This document shows positions 1-10,857 of a DNA stretch of 64,000 bases, piece after piece. Every line of letters starts with the position of its first letter. Position 1 is the stretch's first letter. Made by a program: the position numbers and the translations under genes. Below the pieces are notes generated by a model. It was not told the DNA's origin. It saw only the letters and a program-made list of their open reading frames with translations, and ran no database searches. The DNA is from Capra hircus (lineage: Eukaryota > Chordata > Mammalia > Artiodactyla > Bovidae). The stretch is from positions 137,469,089-137,533,088 of the forward strand of contig NC_030808.1 in assembly GCF_001704415.2 (NCBI RefSeq), read 5' to 3'.

Positions 1-865
1 TAATAATTGTTAATAATCAATGTGGTCATATTCAATACATTATCAGTGGATGTTAATGCAAGATTACTATGTTTGTAATAATAAAGTATCCACATAATAC
101 TTTACGTTCAGAAAACCCATCTATTTATATTACTTCATTTATTTCTCATAATAGCCCTGTAAAAAGGTGGCACAGACATTGAAATTAACCATAGCATGAA
201 CTGAGTACTATGAAAAAGACATGGTTTGTGTCCTCAATGACTTCAGGCTCCAGTAGAACAAAGCCCATCTCAGAGACAGAGGCCTTGGAGACTTAGATGG
301 TCATGTGAACTTGAGAAATGGGGCTCAAAACAAGGTCCTAACTTAAACCCCTTCCTTTCATTGAATGTGTGGAGGATAGTCTATTTCAAGGGTCCCTAGG
401 CTCCCTTTGTTTGAGGTAGAACTAAAAGTCAATCATTCCTCCATCCCTTCACTATTTCCCATTTTCTCTCACCACTCCCCACCTACCCAGATGTGGGGTC
501 TATATGCCACATGACCCAGCATCCCTACTGGCAGCACCAGGAGAAATATGGGTCCATGGTGGTGGGCTTGCCCACTCCCAGATAAGTAGTCTGTGAACTA
601 TTTTCAGAGGTTCTTTCTTGACTGGAGGGCTCATGGAGGAGTGGAACTTGTGGAACATCTTTCTTTCATGCTTGGGTAAAGGGGGAGGCAGCATCCTTTT
701 GTGTATTGAACCAGGAGATAGTCCAAGATAGTGGTTTCACCTATATTGGAGCTTTTCAATTTTCTATTGCTCCTAAGTGATAGAATTTTATGAAAATGTG
801 TCAGGCAATGTGAACATTTAGGTGTAACAAAGTAATCGTCTCTTAATTGTTAGCACCAGCCGTGT
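1..865. other. Unclassified non-coding DNA
   Basis: I see no recognisable gene, SINE or LINE here. Composition is ordinary AT-rich mammalian sequence, and the short frames show no protein family motif or coding bias. It may be unique host sequence or very decayed repeats. Confidence 0.5.
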
Positions 866-1030
866 ATTCATCATTTTACATGTTTTCCTTCTAATCCTCA
901 CAACTGCTCTGCAATGCAGACTTTATTAACCAGGTGAGAAAACTGAGGCTTGGGCCGAATTAATAAATCACCAGATTCCAAAGCTAGTCAATGGTAAAGC
1001 TGGAATCTGGTTGACTCTAAAACCCACATT
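866..1030 (-). mobile_element. MIR SINE fragment
   Basis: The segment shows the antisense MIR core: a lead-in with tttaca and atcctcacaac, then a gtgagaaaactgaggcttgg block, then an aaagctagtcaatggtaaagctggaatct block. This order is typical of MIR, an ancient mammalian tRNA-derived SINE, read on the minus strand. It is inert and a marker of old sequence. Confidence 0.75.
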
Positions 1031-2485
1031 CTCTCTGTTTTCCCAGAGGTCGAGAATTTAAAGCTAAATACCTCTCTTTAATCTCCAGACATGTTTGACC
1101 TTCAAGGTGTTTTAACAAGTTTTGCACTGGTTGACAAAATTTAAAGATCAGGAGATTTTTCATAAAATTCCAGATCTTTTGTTCCTTTTGTCAGGGAGAC
1201 TGGCAACATTAATTCTTGTGAAGTGATGGTCAGCAGCTGCCCCCTATCCAGAGTCCAAGTGTGTCCTTATGCTCACTTGGAGGATGCCTTCTTCTCTCAC
1301 TGGGATGGTTTGAATGGCCCCCTGGAGGTGTTTGAGTTCAGACCATACTCCTGCAACAGCTAGCTGGGCTGTGCCTCTGAAACATGGCTAACCTCTCAGT
1401 TGTGGACTCAGACAAGAGCTGAAAAATGAAAACTAAGTCAGTTAAAGCGTTCCCTCTGGATATCACAAACAAGCTTCTTTCTTGAAAGATTTTCTGTTCA
1501 CACTTTGCTGACTCTCAGCATTTGAGTAGGTAACACCTAGCCTGATGGATGATAAAAAACAACAGTTTCCTGCAGTTGTTCACAAAGTTTCCACTGTGGT
1601 TTCACATCAGACTGCGATTTGGGAAAACTTTGATGTTGCTTTCCACCTCCCCCTTAACATGTCCTCAAATGAGAATAATTTATTTTCTTAAAAAAAAAAA
1701 AGAAATTCATTTTGGTGATATTAGAAACCTTTACCCTGAGCACTGAATAGGAAAGAAAACAAAATGAAATATTAGAAGCAGAAAATATTTCCTTCCTGCC
1801 GCTGGTGGTTACATCCCTGTGGCCAGGGACTGCATTGCCGTGATGCTCACTCCAATTATGAGGCTTCTTGGATGAAAGGGAAGATTACTGGATTGTGTAA
1901 TATGTGACTAAGTAGTTTTTTTAATCATTGAAATCAAGTTGTCAATGTTATGGTATCTGAGAGCAGAATGACACAATATGGGAAATTTGAGGCTGCAAAT
2001 GAGAAAAAAAAACCAATTTGAATTGAAACTTTTTTTTACTACTAATTCTCTTGGGGACCTGGAAGGTGATTTATCAGATGGAAGGATAATATCAGGCCCC
2101 CTGCAAAGAGGAAAGCACCATGATATGGTTCCACTGCCTCCTTAGCTCAAACTGGCAAGGTACACTCTGGATAGAAAATCAGCACTGGTTGCCATGGGTT
2201 TTGTAATGCGTCTTGATTTTCTATGTTGAGTGTTTGAAAATGTGACTCTGGGCAGGGAAAGAAGATATCAGTGATTTAGAGCTCTCTGACTCTAGCTCAA
2301 ACCACCTGCAACATTTCAAAGGAGATATTTTCAACACCTTTTTCTGGGTATTCATTTTAATATTTATCTAGTCACTATGATGATCGTCTTAAAATTACCT
2401 TTCCTTTGTAATTTCAATCAATCTTATCTTTTTATTAACTGTAATGGTGGTTTACTGATGACGATACCTTAAATATATTGAAAGT
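1031..2485. other. Unclassified non-coding DNA
   Basis: No gene or young repeat is visible. There is a short A-run near 1690. Small frames such as that at 1549-1746 have no recognisable content. Confidence 0.5.
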
Positions 2486-2700
2486 TATCATGCGATGTAT
2501 AAGGCACTCTTTTTAAACACTTTACACATGTCAACCTATATAAATATCAAAACAGCCCTACAAATTGTCCTATGAAGTATAGTTATTTTATAGAGAGGCA
2601 TAGAAGAATTAAGCAACTTGCTCATTGGTCACACAAGTTTTAAGTGGAGGAGCTGTGACAAATTGAATCCAGACTGTCTGACTGCAGACTCTGCTGCGAG
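2486..2700 (-). mobile_element. MIR SINE fragment
   Basis: Antisense MIR: a cactttacacatg-like lead, then a block resembling 'fraction cataga gaattaagcaacttgctc' order (aagcaacttgctcattggtcac) and an aattgaatccagactgtctgact end. The order and content match an old MIR on the minus strand. Confidence 0.75.
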
Positions 2701-2727
2701 GATCCTTCACTGCCCATCTCTGAGAAT

Positions 2728-2925
2728 AATGCATCGCAGTCATTGGGTGTCTGCTGTGTGCCATGTGCTGAATTTTTACATGCATATTCAGAGTTCTTCC
2801 AACAATGTTAGCAGACAGGAACTGATTACTCATTTTACAGGTAAAAAAAATGACACTCAGATAGGAAAGGTACATGTCCAAGGTCACAAGGCTAGTTTGA
2901 AGTAGTATTAGGACTTGAACTCAAA
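2728..2925 (-). mobile_element. Second MIR SINE fragment, adjacent to the first
   Basis: A second antisense MIR: gtgtgccatgtgctgaattt, then cattttacaggtaaaaaaaatgacactc, then catgtccaaggtcacaaggct and gacttgaactcaaatctt. It lies in the same orientation as the preceding MIR, only about 30 bp away. The two overlapping small frames here are chance frames within it. Confidence 0.75.
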
Positions 2926-3984
2926 TCTTCATATCTCCAGTGCCCACGAAGCTAGAGGGACCTCGAAATGCCTCCTAACTCTTCTGAACCTCTCATGCCA
3001 CCTCCTGTCTAAACGGTTGTCGTTAGGATTGAAATATTGGCTGACAGGATAGTGATAGTGCTAATGCTGTAGTCTCTGCAATTAGACCATTTTGGTCATA
3101 TGTAAACTTACATAGAAGCCTGACCTTCCCCGGCCCTGCATTTTCTCCGTCTACAACATGGCGATAACAACAAAACCTGCTCCATGAATTTACTGTTAAT
3201 GTAAGTATAGAATGAAATGATGCTTAAACATGAGTTGCTGTGGCATAAACATGAAATGTTACTTTGCTTAAAGAGTATAATGTGTGCAAAACTAACATGG
3301 TTAGTATATTACATAGGATTCCATATGTAGAAGATGTTATCAGGGAATACCTACATGAGGTGTGTTTAACGCCAGCAGCAAGTTTTTGTTGGCTGGCTCG
3401 TCCCAGTGTTCTTGGTTCCATTCTTTGTGTTAAAATAATAGAACTTTCAATCAAAAATTTTGACAGGTCTCTGCGTTTCTCCCAAGCCTCCGACTACACT
3501 TTGATTGATCTGTTTTGGCTCTCCTGGTAGGGAATTATCTAAGCCTCTTCCTCCCCTGCACTCCCTGCATCTTGAAGAAGATAAATAGTCTTGAAGCAAC
3601 TTCATTTTACTTGTCTGTGTTCTCTAATCTGTGGATGGGAATCAGAGAGGCCGTTCTGATAACCTTGCCTTTCCATCTTTGCTTCTGTACCAACGTCAGC
3701 TAGCTCTGTTCAGCAGTCTTAGAAGAAAAATGACAAGAAAATCCTTCCTTCAGGAAGCTCCAGATGTTCTCAGGGTCAGTTTATAGGCTAATTAAATATT
3801 TTATCTCTATTCAAGCTCAGAAATGTTCAACTGCCTGTCTTGGTTAGTCTGTTTTCAAGTACTTGATATTTCAAGACTTTCTTCCAATTTGAGTATTCAG
3901 TCTTAGTTTCTTCTTGAGTGTGAAGACTAGTTCTTATTAAAAGATTACAGTTTGAGAACTGTGTATGTAAATAATTTTTTCTAA
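2926..3984. other. Unclassified non-coding DNA
   Basis: No recognisable element. Several 60 to 90 codon frames exist (for example 3264-3530) but none shows a conserved motif, a signal peptide or splice context that I could defend. Confidence 0.5.
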
Positions 3985-4336
3985 CTTTTAATTTTATTTT
4001 TAGAAATTTATGTATTTAAATTGGAGGATAGTTGCTTTACAATATTGTGATGGGTTTTGCCATACATTAGTATGAATCAGCCATAGATATATATGTGTCC
4101 CCTCCATCCCGAACCCAACTCCCACCTGCCTCTCCACCCTGTCCCTCTAGGTTGTCACAGTGCACTGGCTTTGGGTGCCCTGCTTCATGCATCAAACTTG
4201 CACTGGTTGTCTGTTTTACATATGGTAATGTGTATGTTTCAATGCTATTCTCTCAAATCATCCCACCCTCTTCTCCCACTGAGTCCAAAGTCCGTTCTTC
4301 ATGTCTGTGTCTCCTTTGCTGCCCTGTATAACTGAT
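3985..4336 (-). mobile_element. L1 3' end, antisense (L1_BT-like)
   Basis: This begins with the reverse complement of the L1 3' tail (tttatttaaattggaggatag, then gctttacaatattgtgatggg) and runs through the C-rich tract seen in artiodactyl L1 3' UTRs (tcccctccatcccgaaccc, tctaggttgtcacagtgcac). It stops near 4336, where an older L1 3' end begins. It is non-coding and severely 5'-truncated. Confidence 0.8.
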
Positions 4337-4380
4337 TAACAATGTTGTGGTAGTTTCAGGTGGACAACAAAGGGACTCAA
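4337..4380 (-). mobile_element. Older L1 3' UTR, first piece
   Basis: The stretch gattaacaatgttgtgg then tagtttcaggtggacaac is the reverse complement of an older artiodactyl L1 3' end. The same element resumes at about 4551 after a SINE. Confidence 0.7.
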
Positions 4381-4550
4381 GCTTCCTTGGTGGCTCAGAC
4401 TGTGAAGAATCTGCCTACAATGCAGGAGACTTGGAGAAGGAAATGGCAACCCACTCTAGTATTCTCGCCTGGAAAATTCCATGGACAGAGGAGCCTGGTG
4501 GCTGCAGACCATGGGGTCACAGACAGACACAACTGAGCCACTAACACTTC
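4381..4550 (+). mobile_element. Bov-tA SINE (internally deleted)
   Basis: The head gcttccttggtggctcagac is the tRNA-derived Bov-tA start, followed by aagaatctgcctacaatgca. The middle (gggttcgatccctgggtcgg in typical copies) is missing: the sequence jumps to ggagaaggaaatggcaaccc and ends cacaactgagccac. It is inserted in an older L1 3' UTR. Confidence 0.9.
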
Positions 4551-4905
4551 CATACATATACGTGTATCCACTCGCCCTCAAAGTCCCCTCCCATCCAGGC
4601 TGCAGAGTTCCCTGTGCTATACAGAAGCCCCCTGTTGGTTATCCATTTTAAATACAGCAGTATATATGTCGATCCCAAACTCCCTTCCCCCTCATCCTTC
4701 CGCCTGCCAACTATAAGTTCATTCTCTAAGTCTGTGTCTGTTTCTGTTTTGTACAAAGTTCATTTGTATCATTTTTTTCTAGATTCCAAGTATAAATGAA
4801 ATCGTATGATATCTGTCTTTGTCTGACTTACTTAGTATGATAATCTCTGCATCCATCCATGTTGCTGAAAATGGCATAATTTTTTATGGCTGAGTAATAT
4901 TCCAT
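4551..4905 (-). mobile_element. Older L1 3' end, second piece
   Basis: Continuation of the older antisense L1: ccatacatatacgtgtatcc, then ggttatccattttaaataca, then gtctgtgtctgtttctg, then tgactgagtaat-type sequence ending in attccattatat. The last part corresponds to the extreme C-terminus of L1 ORF2, read antisense. Confidence 0.8.
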
Positions 4906-5000
4906 TATATATATATGTGTGTGTGTGTGTGTATATATATAAATATATATATATATATATAGTCACACAGAGTCGGACACGACTGATGTGACAGCAGCAC

Positions 5001-5031
<31 letters not shown>

Positions 5032-5045
5032 CACACACATACAAT
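4906..5045. repeat. TA/TG microsatellite containing a SINE tail
   Basis: Two tracts, (TA)n/(TG)n at about 4906-4960 and (TA)n/(CA)n at about 5000-5045, flank a 40-bp piece (agtcacacagagtcggacac, then gactgatgtgacagcagcac). That piece is the 3' end of a Bov-A2-type SINE. The tract sits where the older L1 has a natural TA run. Confidence 0.85.
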
Positions 5046-5053
5046 ATCTTATT

Positions 5054-5160
5054 TTTTAAAAATTTATTTATTTTAATTGGAGGGTAATTATTTTACAATA
5101 TTGTGGTGGTTTTTGTCATACATTGATATGAATCAGCTGGTGTACATGTGTCCCCCTAAT
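5054..5160 (-). mobile_element. Short L1 3' terminal fragment, antisense
   Basis: aatttatttattttaattgg, then ttttacaatattgtggtgg and gatatgaatcagc are the antisense 3' terminus of an L1_BT-like element. Only about 100 bp were copied. It interrupts the older L1, which resumes at about 5190. Confidence 0.75.
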
Positions 5161-5189
5161 ACTCTATACATAATCTATACTGTCTATAT

Positions 5190-5250
5190 TGTATATACAT
5201 ACCATATCTTCTTTACCCATTCATTTGTCAATGGGCATTTAGGTTGGAAG
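5190..5250 (-). mobile_element. Older L1, third piece
   Basis: ataccatatcttctttaccc then attcatttgtcaatgggca is the antisense L1 ORF2 C-terminal block that normally follows directly after the attccattatat block at 4905. This shows that the microsatellite, SINE tail and short L1 between them are insertions. Confidence 0.7.
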
Positions 5251-5399
5251 CAAGAAAATTTGGTACCTTTTAAACACTCACTTTGAATTCTAGCCTTTTC
5301 AGAACAACTTCTGAGGAACTGGGATTTGTGGTAGGAGAACCAATATAAGTCTGCCTCTCTTGAAGCTTTCCTTTTCCAGTTTGTTCCAATTACCTCTGT

Positions 5400-5665
5400 T
5401 AGTGTAACAATCACCCTAAAGTTTAACAGCTTGAAACTACATTTTTTTTTTAATTTGATGGATTCTGTGACCTCAGACAGGGCCCAGTGGTGCTCACTTA
5501 TCTCAGACCCCAAGGGTCTAGGACCTCAGCTGGGAAAACTAGAGAGGATGGCAGGACTTGAGGCTAGGGTTCAAATCACCTGAGGGCCCTTCACTCTCAT
5601 ATCAGTCTAGGACTTCCAACTGGAGCATCTGAATGTGGCCTTCTATATATGGTGATCTCAGGACA
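5400..5665. mobile_element. Possible ancient LTR-type repeat
   Basis: Blocks such as aaagtttaacagcttgaaac and ctgtgacctcagacaggg resemble the opening of an old mammalian repeat also suspected at 39970-40460 and 57660-58120. Divergence is high and I cannot assign a family by eye. The rest of 5251-5764 shows nothing else. Confidence 0.35.
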
Positions 5666-5764
5666 ATAAGTAAAGTGTTTCATATTTGCTATCCAGTTAA
5701 AACATGGACAATGAAGGTTGAAGTCCTTCTTCTGGTTCTTGACACCAGTTTTAAGAATAATGTA

Positions 5765-6012
5765 TAAGAAATAGAGATGCTCACATAGAAAACAAACATA
5801 TGGTCACCGAAGGAGGAAACAGGGTGGGATGAATTAGGAGATTTGGATTGACATGTATACATTGCTATGCATGGGATAGGTAACTAGTGAGAGCCTGTTG
5901 TGTACCACAGGGAACTCTATGGTGACCTAGATGGGCGGGAATCCCAGAAAGGAAGGGATATATGTAAACATATGGCTGTACAGCAGAAACTAGCAGAACA
6001 CTGTGACAATTA
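5765..6012 (+). mobile_element. L1 3' UTR fragment, sense
   Basis: gtgggatgaattaggagatt, then tacattgctatgcatgggat, then gtgtaccacagggaactcta and ctgtacagcagaaactagc follow the order of an artiodactyl or laurasiatherian L1 3' UTR on the plus strand. It ends in an A-rich tail at about 6000-6040. It is 5'-truncated and non-coding. Confidence 0.8.
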
Positions 6013-6114
6013 ACTTGAAAAAAGAATAATGAATAAATATTACTGTACTATATATAAAGAAGTAAAGGCATAGCCCTTCCATGATTTTTTCATAGATTCC
6101 CCATATCAATCTAT

Positions 6115-6205
6115 GAAAGACAGTACTGTTATTTTTATAGCCAGTTTACAGATGAGAACCTGAGATTCAGTGATCCCATAATAAAATTGCCAAGATCATG
6201 CAGTC
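6115..6205 (-). mobile_element. MIR fragment
   Basis: A short antisense MIR core: agccagtttacagatgagaa followed by a ctgagattcagtgatcc block. Only the core survives. Confidence 0.55.
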
Positions 6206-6263
6206 TATTTATATGGTACCTGCTCTCCAAAGTCGTCTCACTCAAAGGTTGAGATCCTTTCAA

Positions 6264-7006
6264 GTTCAGTTCAGTTCAGTCGCTCAGTTGTTTCCGACTC
6301 TTTGCGACCCCATGAATCGCAGCATGCCGGGCCTGCTTGTCCATCACCAACTCCCGGAGTTCACTCAAACTCACGTCCATTGAGTCGGTGATGCCATCCA
6401 GCCATCTCATCCTCTGTTGTCCCCTTCTCCTCCTGCCCCCAATCCCTCCCAGCATCAAAGTATTTTCCAATGAGTCAACTCTTCGCATGAGGTGGCCAAA
6501 GTACTGGAGTTTCAACTTCAGCATCATTCCTTCCAAAGAACACCCAGGACTGATCTCCTTTAGGATGGACTGGTTGGATCTCCTTGCAGTCCAAGAGACT
6601 CTCAAGAGTCTTCTCCAACACCGCAGTTCAAAAGCATCAATTCTATGGCGCTCAGCTTTCTTCACAGTCCAACTCTCACATCCATACGTGACCACAGGAA
6701 AAACCATAGCCTTGACTAGATGGACCTTTGTTGGCAAAGTAATGTCTCTGCTTTTCAATATGCTCTCTAGGTTGGTCATAACTTTCCTTCCAGGGAGTAA
6801 GCGTCTTTTAATTTCATGGTTGCAGTCACCATCTGCAGTGATTTTGGAGCCCCCCAAAATAAAGTCTGACACTGTTTCCACTGTTTCTCCATCTATTTCC
6901 CATGAAGTGATGGGACCAGATGCCATGATCTTCATTTTCTGAATGCTGAGCTTTAAGCCAACTTTTTCACTCTCCACTTTCACTTCCATCAAGAGGCTCT
7001 TTAGTT
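6264..7006 (-). mobile_element. 5'-truncated BovB LINE, antisense
   Basis: The plus strand opens with the inverted BovB tail (repeated ttcag units, then tcgctcagttgtttccgact). An uninterrupted frame on the minus strand at 6276-7040 (254 codons) carries the C-terminal third of the BovB polyprotein; landmarks are [33 protein letters not shown] and [15 protein letters not shown]. The catalytic reverse transcriptase and endonuclease parts are absent through 5' truncation at about 7006, and the first ten or so codons come from flanking sequence. An open frame in a truncated copy suggests a fairly recent insertion. It cannot transpose by itself. Confidence 0.95.
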
Positions 7007-7299
7007 GCATAATAAATCCTCCCCCAGTGGTATTCATCATTCAAATTGTGGCCCTTTCTGAGAACCCAGTACACCCATGGCTGTGGGAGTCACTTGAGCC
7101 CAAACACAACTCTCTTCATCTATTTGCTACTTCATTTTTTTCTTGCCCACTCCCTGCCTGCTTCCTTGAAATTTGCTCAACTACATTTTCCAATCCCAGT
7201 AAATACTTTCCACACTGATTTACTGGCAAGAGAACAGTTTATCCCATGGGTCAGCCATGATTCACCTGCCATGGTGCACATGTAAGTGGTTCATTTTTT
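7007..7299. other. Unclassified spacer
   Basis: About 290 bp with no recognisable element. The two overlapping frames here (79 and 91 codons) lack any recognisable motif. Confidence 0.4.
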
Positions 7300-7820
7300 A
7301 TCCATTTAGCAAACACTTATTGAATTCCTACTATGTGCCAGACACTGTGCCATCCATGGACTGGAAGAACAGCAGGGAGTAACACATAGCCCCAGCCTTC
7401 TGTGCAAGTGAAGAGAATAGAAAGTAAACAATGAATGCATAACCTGTTGTCAGGTAGTGGCAGTACCAGGAAGAAAAGTGAAGCAAGAAAGAGGATGAGG
7501 AATGCTGAGAGCATTAGTTTAAAAAGTATGGTTAGGGAAGCCTTCCTCTGACTATTAAATTGTGTATGGGTAAAGAGTATTCTAACAGAAGGATGAGCAG
7601 AGGCCATGATACAGTGACACTGGTTTGCTAGACTTTCTGAGAAACAGCAGGGAGGCAGAATGGATAGAGAATAGTGGTGTTGGAAGGCAGTGGTGAGAGG
7701 GATGTTGTAGGGAGGCAGTGAGGGACTAGGTCATATAGAGACTTACAGGCCACAGTAAGGATCCTGGGGGTTCCTGAACTTTATTCCAACATGGAGGGCA
7801 TGGAAGGCTTGGGGCAGGGA
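7300..7820. mobile_element. Ancient mammalian repeat (L2/MER-like), left part
   Basis: cacttattgaattcctacta then tgtgccagacactgtgcc is the signature start of a widespread old mammalian repeat. Degenerate matches continue through aggaagccttcctctgac-like and aggatcctgggggttcctga-like blocks. The copy breaks at 7820, where a BovB begins, and appears to continue after 10858. I cannot name the exact family without a library. Confidence 0.55.
7808..7820. repeat. Target-site duplication, left copy, of the 7821-10845 BovB
   Basis: cttggggcaggga here matches cttgggcaggga at 10846-10857, differing by one g. The pair brackets the antisense BovB exactly, which fixes both ends of the insertion. Confidence 0.85.
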
Positions 7821-8653
7821 GTTCAGTTCAGTTCAATTGATCAGTCATCTCTGACTCTTTCCAACCCCATGGACTGCAGTATGCCAGGCTTCTCTGTTCA
7901 TCACCAACTCCTGGAGCTTGCTCAAACAAATGTCCATCAAGTTGGTGATGCCATCCAACCATCTCATCCTCTGTTATCCCCTTCTCCTCCTGCCTGTAAT
8001 CTTTCCCAGCATCAGGGGCTTTTCCAGTGAGTTGGCTCTTTGCATCAGGTGGTCAAACTATTGGAGCTTCAGCTTAAGCATCAGTCCTTCCAATGGATAT
8101 TCAGGACTAATGACCTTTAGGATTGACTGGCTTGATCTCTTTGCTGTCCAAGGAACGCTCAAGAGTCTTCTCCAATACCACAGTTCAAAATCATCAGTTC
8201 TTCAGTGCTCAGCCTTCTTTATGGTGCAACTCTCACATCCATACATGACTACTGGAAAAACCATAGCTTTGACTCGATGGACCTTTGTCAGCAAAGTAAT
8301 GTCTCTGCTTTTTAATATGCTGTCTAGGTTTGTCATAGCTTTTGTTGCAAGGAGCAAACATCTTTTATATTTCATGGCTATAGTTACTGTCTACAGTGAT
8401 TTAGGAGCCCAAGAAAATAAAGTCTGTCACTGTTTTCATTGTTTCCCCATATATTTGCCATGAAATGATGGGGCTGGATGCCATGGTCTTCGGTTTTAGA
8501 ATGCTGAGTTTTAAGACAGCTTTTTAACTCTCCTCTTTCTCTTTCATCAACAGGCTCTTTAGTACCTCTTTGCTTTCTGCCATAAGGGTGGTGTCATCTT
8601 CATATTTGAGGTTATTGATATTTCTCTCAGCTATCTTGATTCCAGCTTGTGCT

Positions 8654-9073
8654 TCATCCAGCCTGGCATTTGCCATGATGTCCTCTGCATATAAGTGAAA
8701 TAAGCAGAATGACCATATGCAGCGTTGCCATACTCTTTTTTCCAATTTGGAAACAGTCTGTTGTTCCATGCCTGGTTCTAACTGTTACTTTTTGACCTGC
8801 ATACAGATTTCTCAGGAGGCAGGTAAGGTGGTTTGGTATTCCCATTTCTTTTTGAATTTTCCGCAATGTATAGTGGTCCACACAGTCAAAGGCTTTGGCA
8901 TAGTCAATGAAGCAGAAGTAGATGTTTTTCTGGAACTCTCTTGCTTTTTCGATGATCCGAGGATGTTTGGTATTTTGATCTCTGGTTCCTCTGCCTTTTC
9001 TAAATTCAACTTGAACATCTGGAAGTTCTTGGCTCACATACTGTTGAAATATAGCTTGGAGAATTTTGAACAT
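8654..9073 (-). pseudogene. BovB reverse transcriptase remnant
   Basis: This 139-codon frame is part of the dead antisense BovB. It shows the segment before the RT active site, with FRKGRGTRD, then REFQKNIYFCFIDYAKAFD (the first catalytic Asp of the palm), then LLRNLYAGQ. In BovB this protein would copy its own RNA at a nicked target. The following YADD box is mutated to YEDD and lies in another frame, so it is non-functional. The start codon is a chance Met inside the ORF, not the element's true start. Confidence 0.85.
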
Positions 9074-9103
9074 TACTTTGCTAACATGTGAGATGAGTGT
9101 AGT

Positions 9104-9775
9104 TAATGAAGATCATGGCATCCAGTCCCATCACTCCATGGGAAATAGATGGGGAAACAGTGGAAACAGTGTCAGACTTTATTTTTTGGGGCTCCAAAAT
9201 CACTGCAGATGGTGATTGCAACCATGAAATTAAAAGACGCTTACTCCTTGGAAGAAAAGTTATGACCAACCTAGACAGTATATTCAAAAGCAGAGACATT
9301 ACTTTGCCAACAAAGGTCCATCTAGTCAAGGCTGTGGTTTTTCCTGTGGTCATGTATGGATGTGAAAGTTGTACTGTGAAGAAGGCTGAGCGCCGAAGAA
9401 TTGATGCTTTTGAACTGTGGTGTTGGAGAAGACTGTTGAGAGTCCCTTGGACTGCAAGGAGATCCAACCAGTCCATCCTAAAGGAGATCAACCCTGGGAT
9501 TTCTTTGGAAGGAATGATGCTGAAGCTGAAGCTCCAGTACTTTGGCCACCTCATGCGAAGAGTTGACTCATTGGAAAAGACTGTGATGCTGGAAAGGATT
9601 GCGGGCAGGAGGAGAAGGGGACGACAGAGGATGAGATGGCTGGATGGCATCACGGGTTTGATGGGCGTGAGTCTGAGTGAACTCCAGGAGTTGGTGATGG
9701 ACAGGGAGGCCTGGCGTGCTGTGATTCATGGGGTCGCAAAGAGTCGGACATGACTGCGTGACTGAACTGAACTGA
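9104..9775 (+). mobile_element. BovB fragment nested in sense orientation
   Basis: About 670 bp of BovB 3' end runs forward, from gaagatcatggcatccagtc to the tail gactgaactgaactgatg. It interrupts the antisense BovB whose sequence resumes with tagtttgaacattctttgc. Its frame at 9106-9753 is open for 215 codons, so it is younger than its host copy. A 6-bp tgtagt flank on each side is ambiguous, because the host sequence itself resembles it. Confidence 0.95.
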
Positions 9776-10845
9776 TGTAGTAGTTTGAACATTCTTTGCC
9801 ATTACCTTTCTTTGGGATTTGAGTGAGAATTAACCTTTTCTAGTCCTATGGCCACTGCTGAGTTTTACAAATTTGCTGGCATTTGAGTACAGCAGTTTCA
9901 CAGCATCATCTTTTAGGATTTGAAATACATCAGCTGGGATTTCATCACATCCACTAGCTTTGTTTGCAGCGATGTTGCCTGACTTTGTATTCCAGAATGT
10001 CTCTAGAGGGGTGATCACACTATCATGGTTATCCAGGTCATTAAGGTCTTTTTTGTACAGTTCTTCTGTGTATTCTTGCCACATCTTCTTAATATCTTCT
10101 GTTCTGTTAGGTCCATAACATTTCTGTCCTTTATTGAGTCCATCTTTGCATGAAATGTTCCCTTGGCATCTCTAATATTCGTGAAGAGATCTCTAGGTCT
10201 TTCCATTCTATTGTTTTTCTCTATTTCTTTGCATTGATCACTTAGGAAGACTTTCTTATCTCTACTTGTTATTCTTTTTAACCCTGCATTCAGATGGATA
10301 TATTCTTCTTTTTCTACTTTGCTTTTCACTTCTCTTCTTTTCTCAGCTATTTGTAAGGCCTCCTCAGACAACCATTTTTCCTTTTGGCATTTCTTTTTCT
10401 TAGGGATGGCTTTGATCACCTACTCCTGTTTAATGTCACTAACCTTTGTCCATCGTTTTTCAGGCACTCTGTCTATCAGATCTAATCCCTTGAATCTATT
10501 TGTCACTTCTACTGTATAATCATAAAGGATTTGATTTAGGTCATACCTGAATGGTCTCGTGGTTTTCCCTACTTTCTTCAATTTAAGTCTGAATTTTGCA
10601 GTAAGGAGTTCATGATCTGAGCCACAGTCAGATCCCAGTCTTGTTTTTGCTGACTGTATAGACGTTTTCCATCTTTGGCTGCAAATAATATAATTAATCT
10701 GATTTTGGTATTCCCCATCTGGTGATGTCCCTGTGTAGAGTCATCTCTTGTGTTGTTGGAAGAGTGTGTTTGCTATCACCAGTGTATTCTCCGGGCAAAA
10801 CTGTGTCAACCTTTGCCCTGCTTCATTTTACACTCCAAGGCCAAA

Positions 10846-10857
10846 CTTGGGCAGGGA
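10846..10857. repeat. Target-site duplication, right copy, of the 7821-10845 BovB
   Basis: cttgggcaggga, the partner of 7808-7820. Confidence 0.85.

Larger units (their letters stand above)
7821..10845 (-). mobile_element. Long BovB LINE, antisense, with a nested BovB
   Basis: The 3' tail lies at 7821 and the 5' truncation at 10845. After removing the nested sense copy (9104-9775) about 2.35 kb remains, which reaches upstream of the reverse transcriptase into the endonuclease-proximal part. Broken frames are visible: 8654-9073 contains the RT motif with FIDYAKAFDCVDH (catalytic Asp retained). 8524-8769 carries YEDD where BovB normally has YADD, so the active site is altered. Flanking 12 to 13 bp duplications match. 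Stops and frameshifts make it a dead copy. Confidence 0.95.

Noticed and set aside
5184..5513. 109-codon minus-strand frame
   Set aside because: It spans an L1 piece and unclassified sequence; a chance frame.
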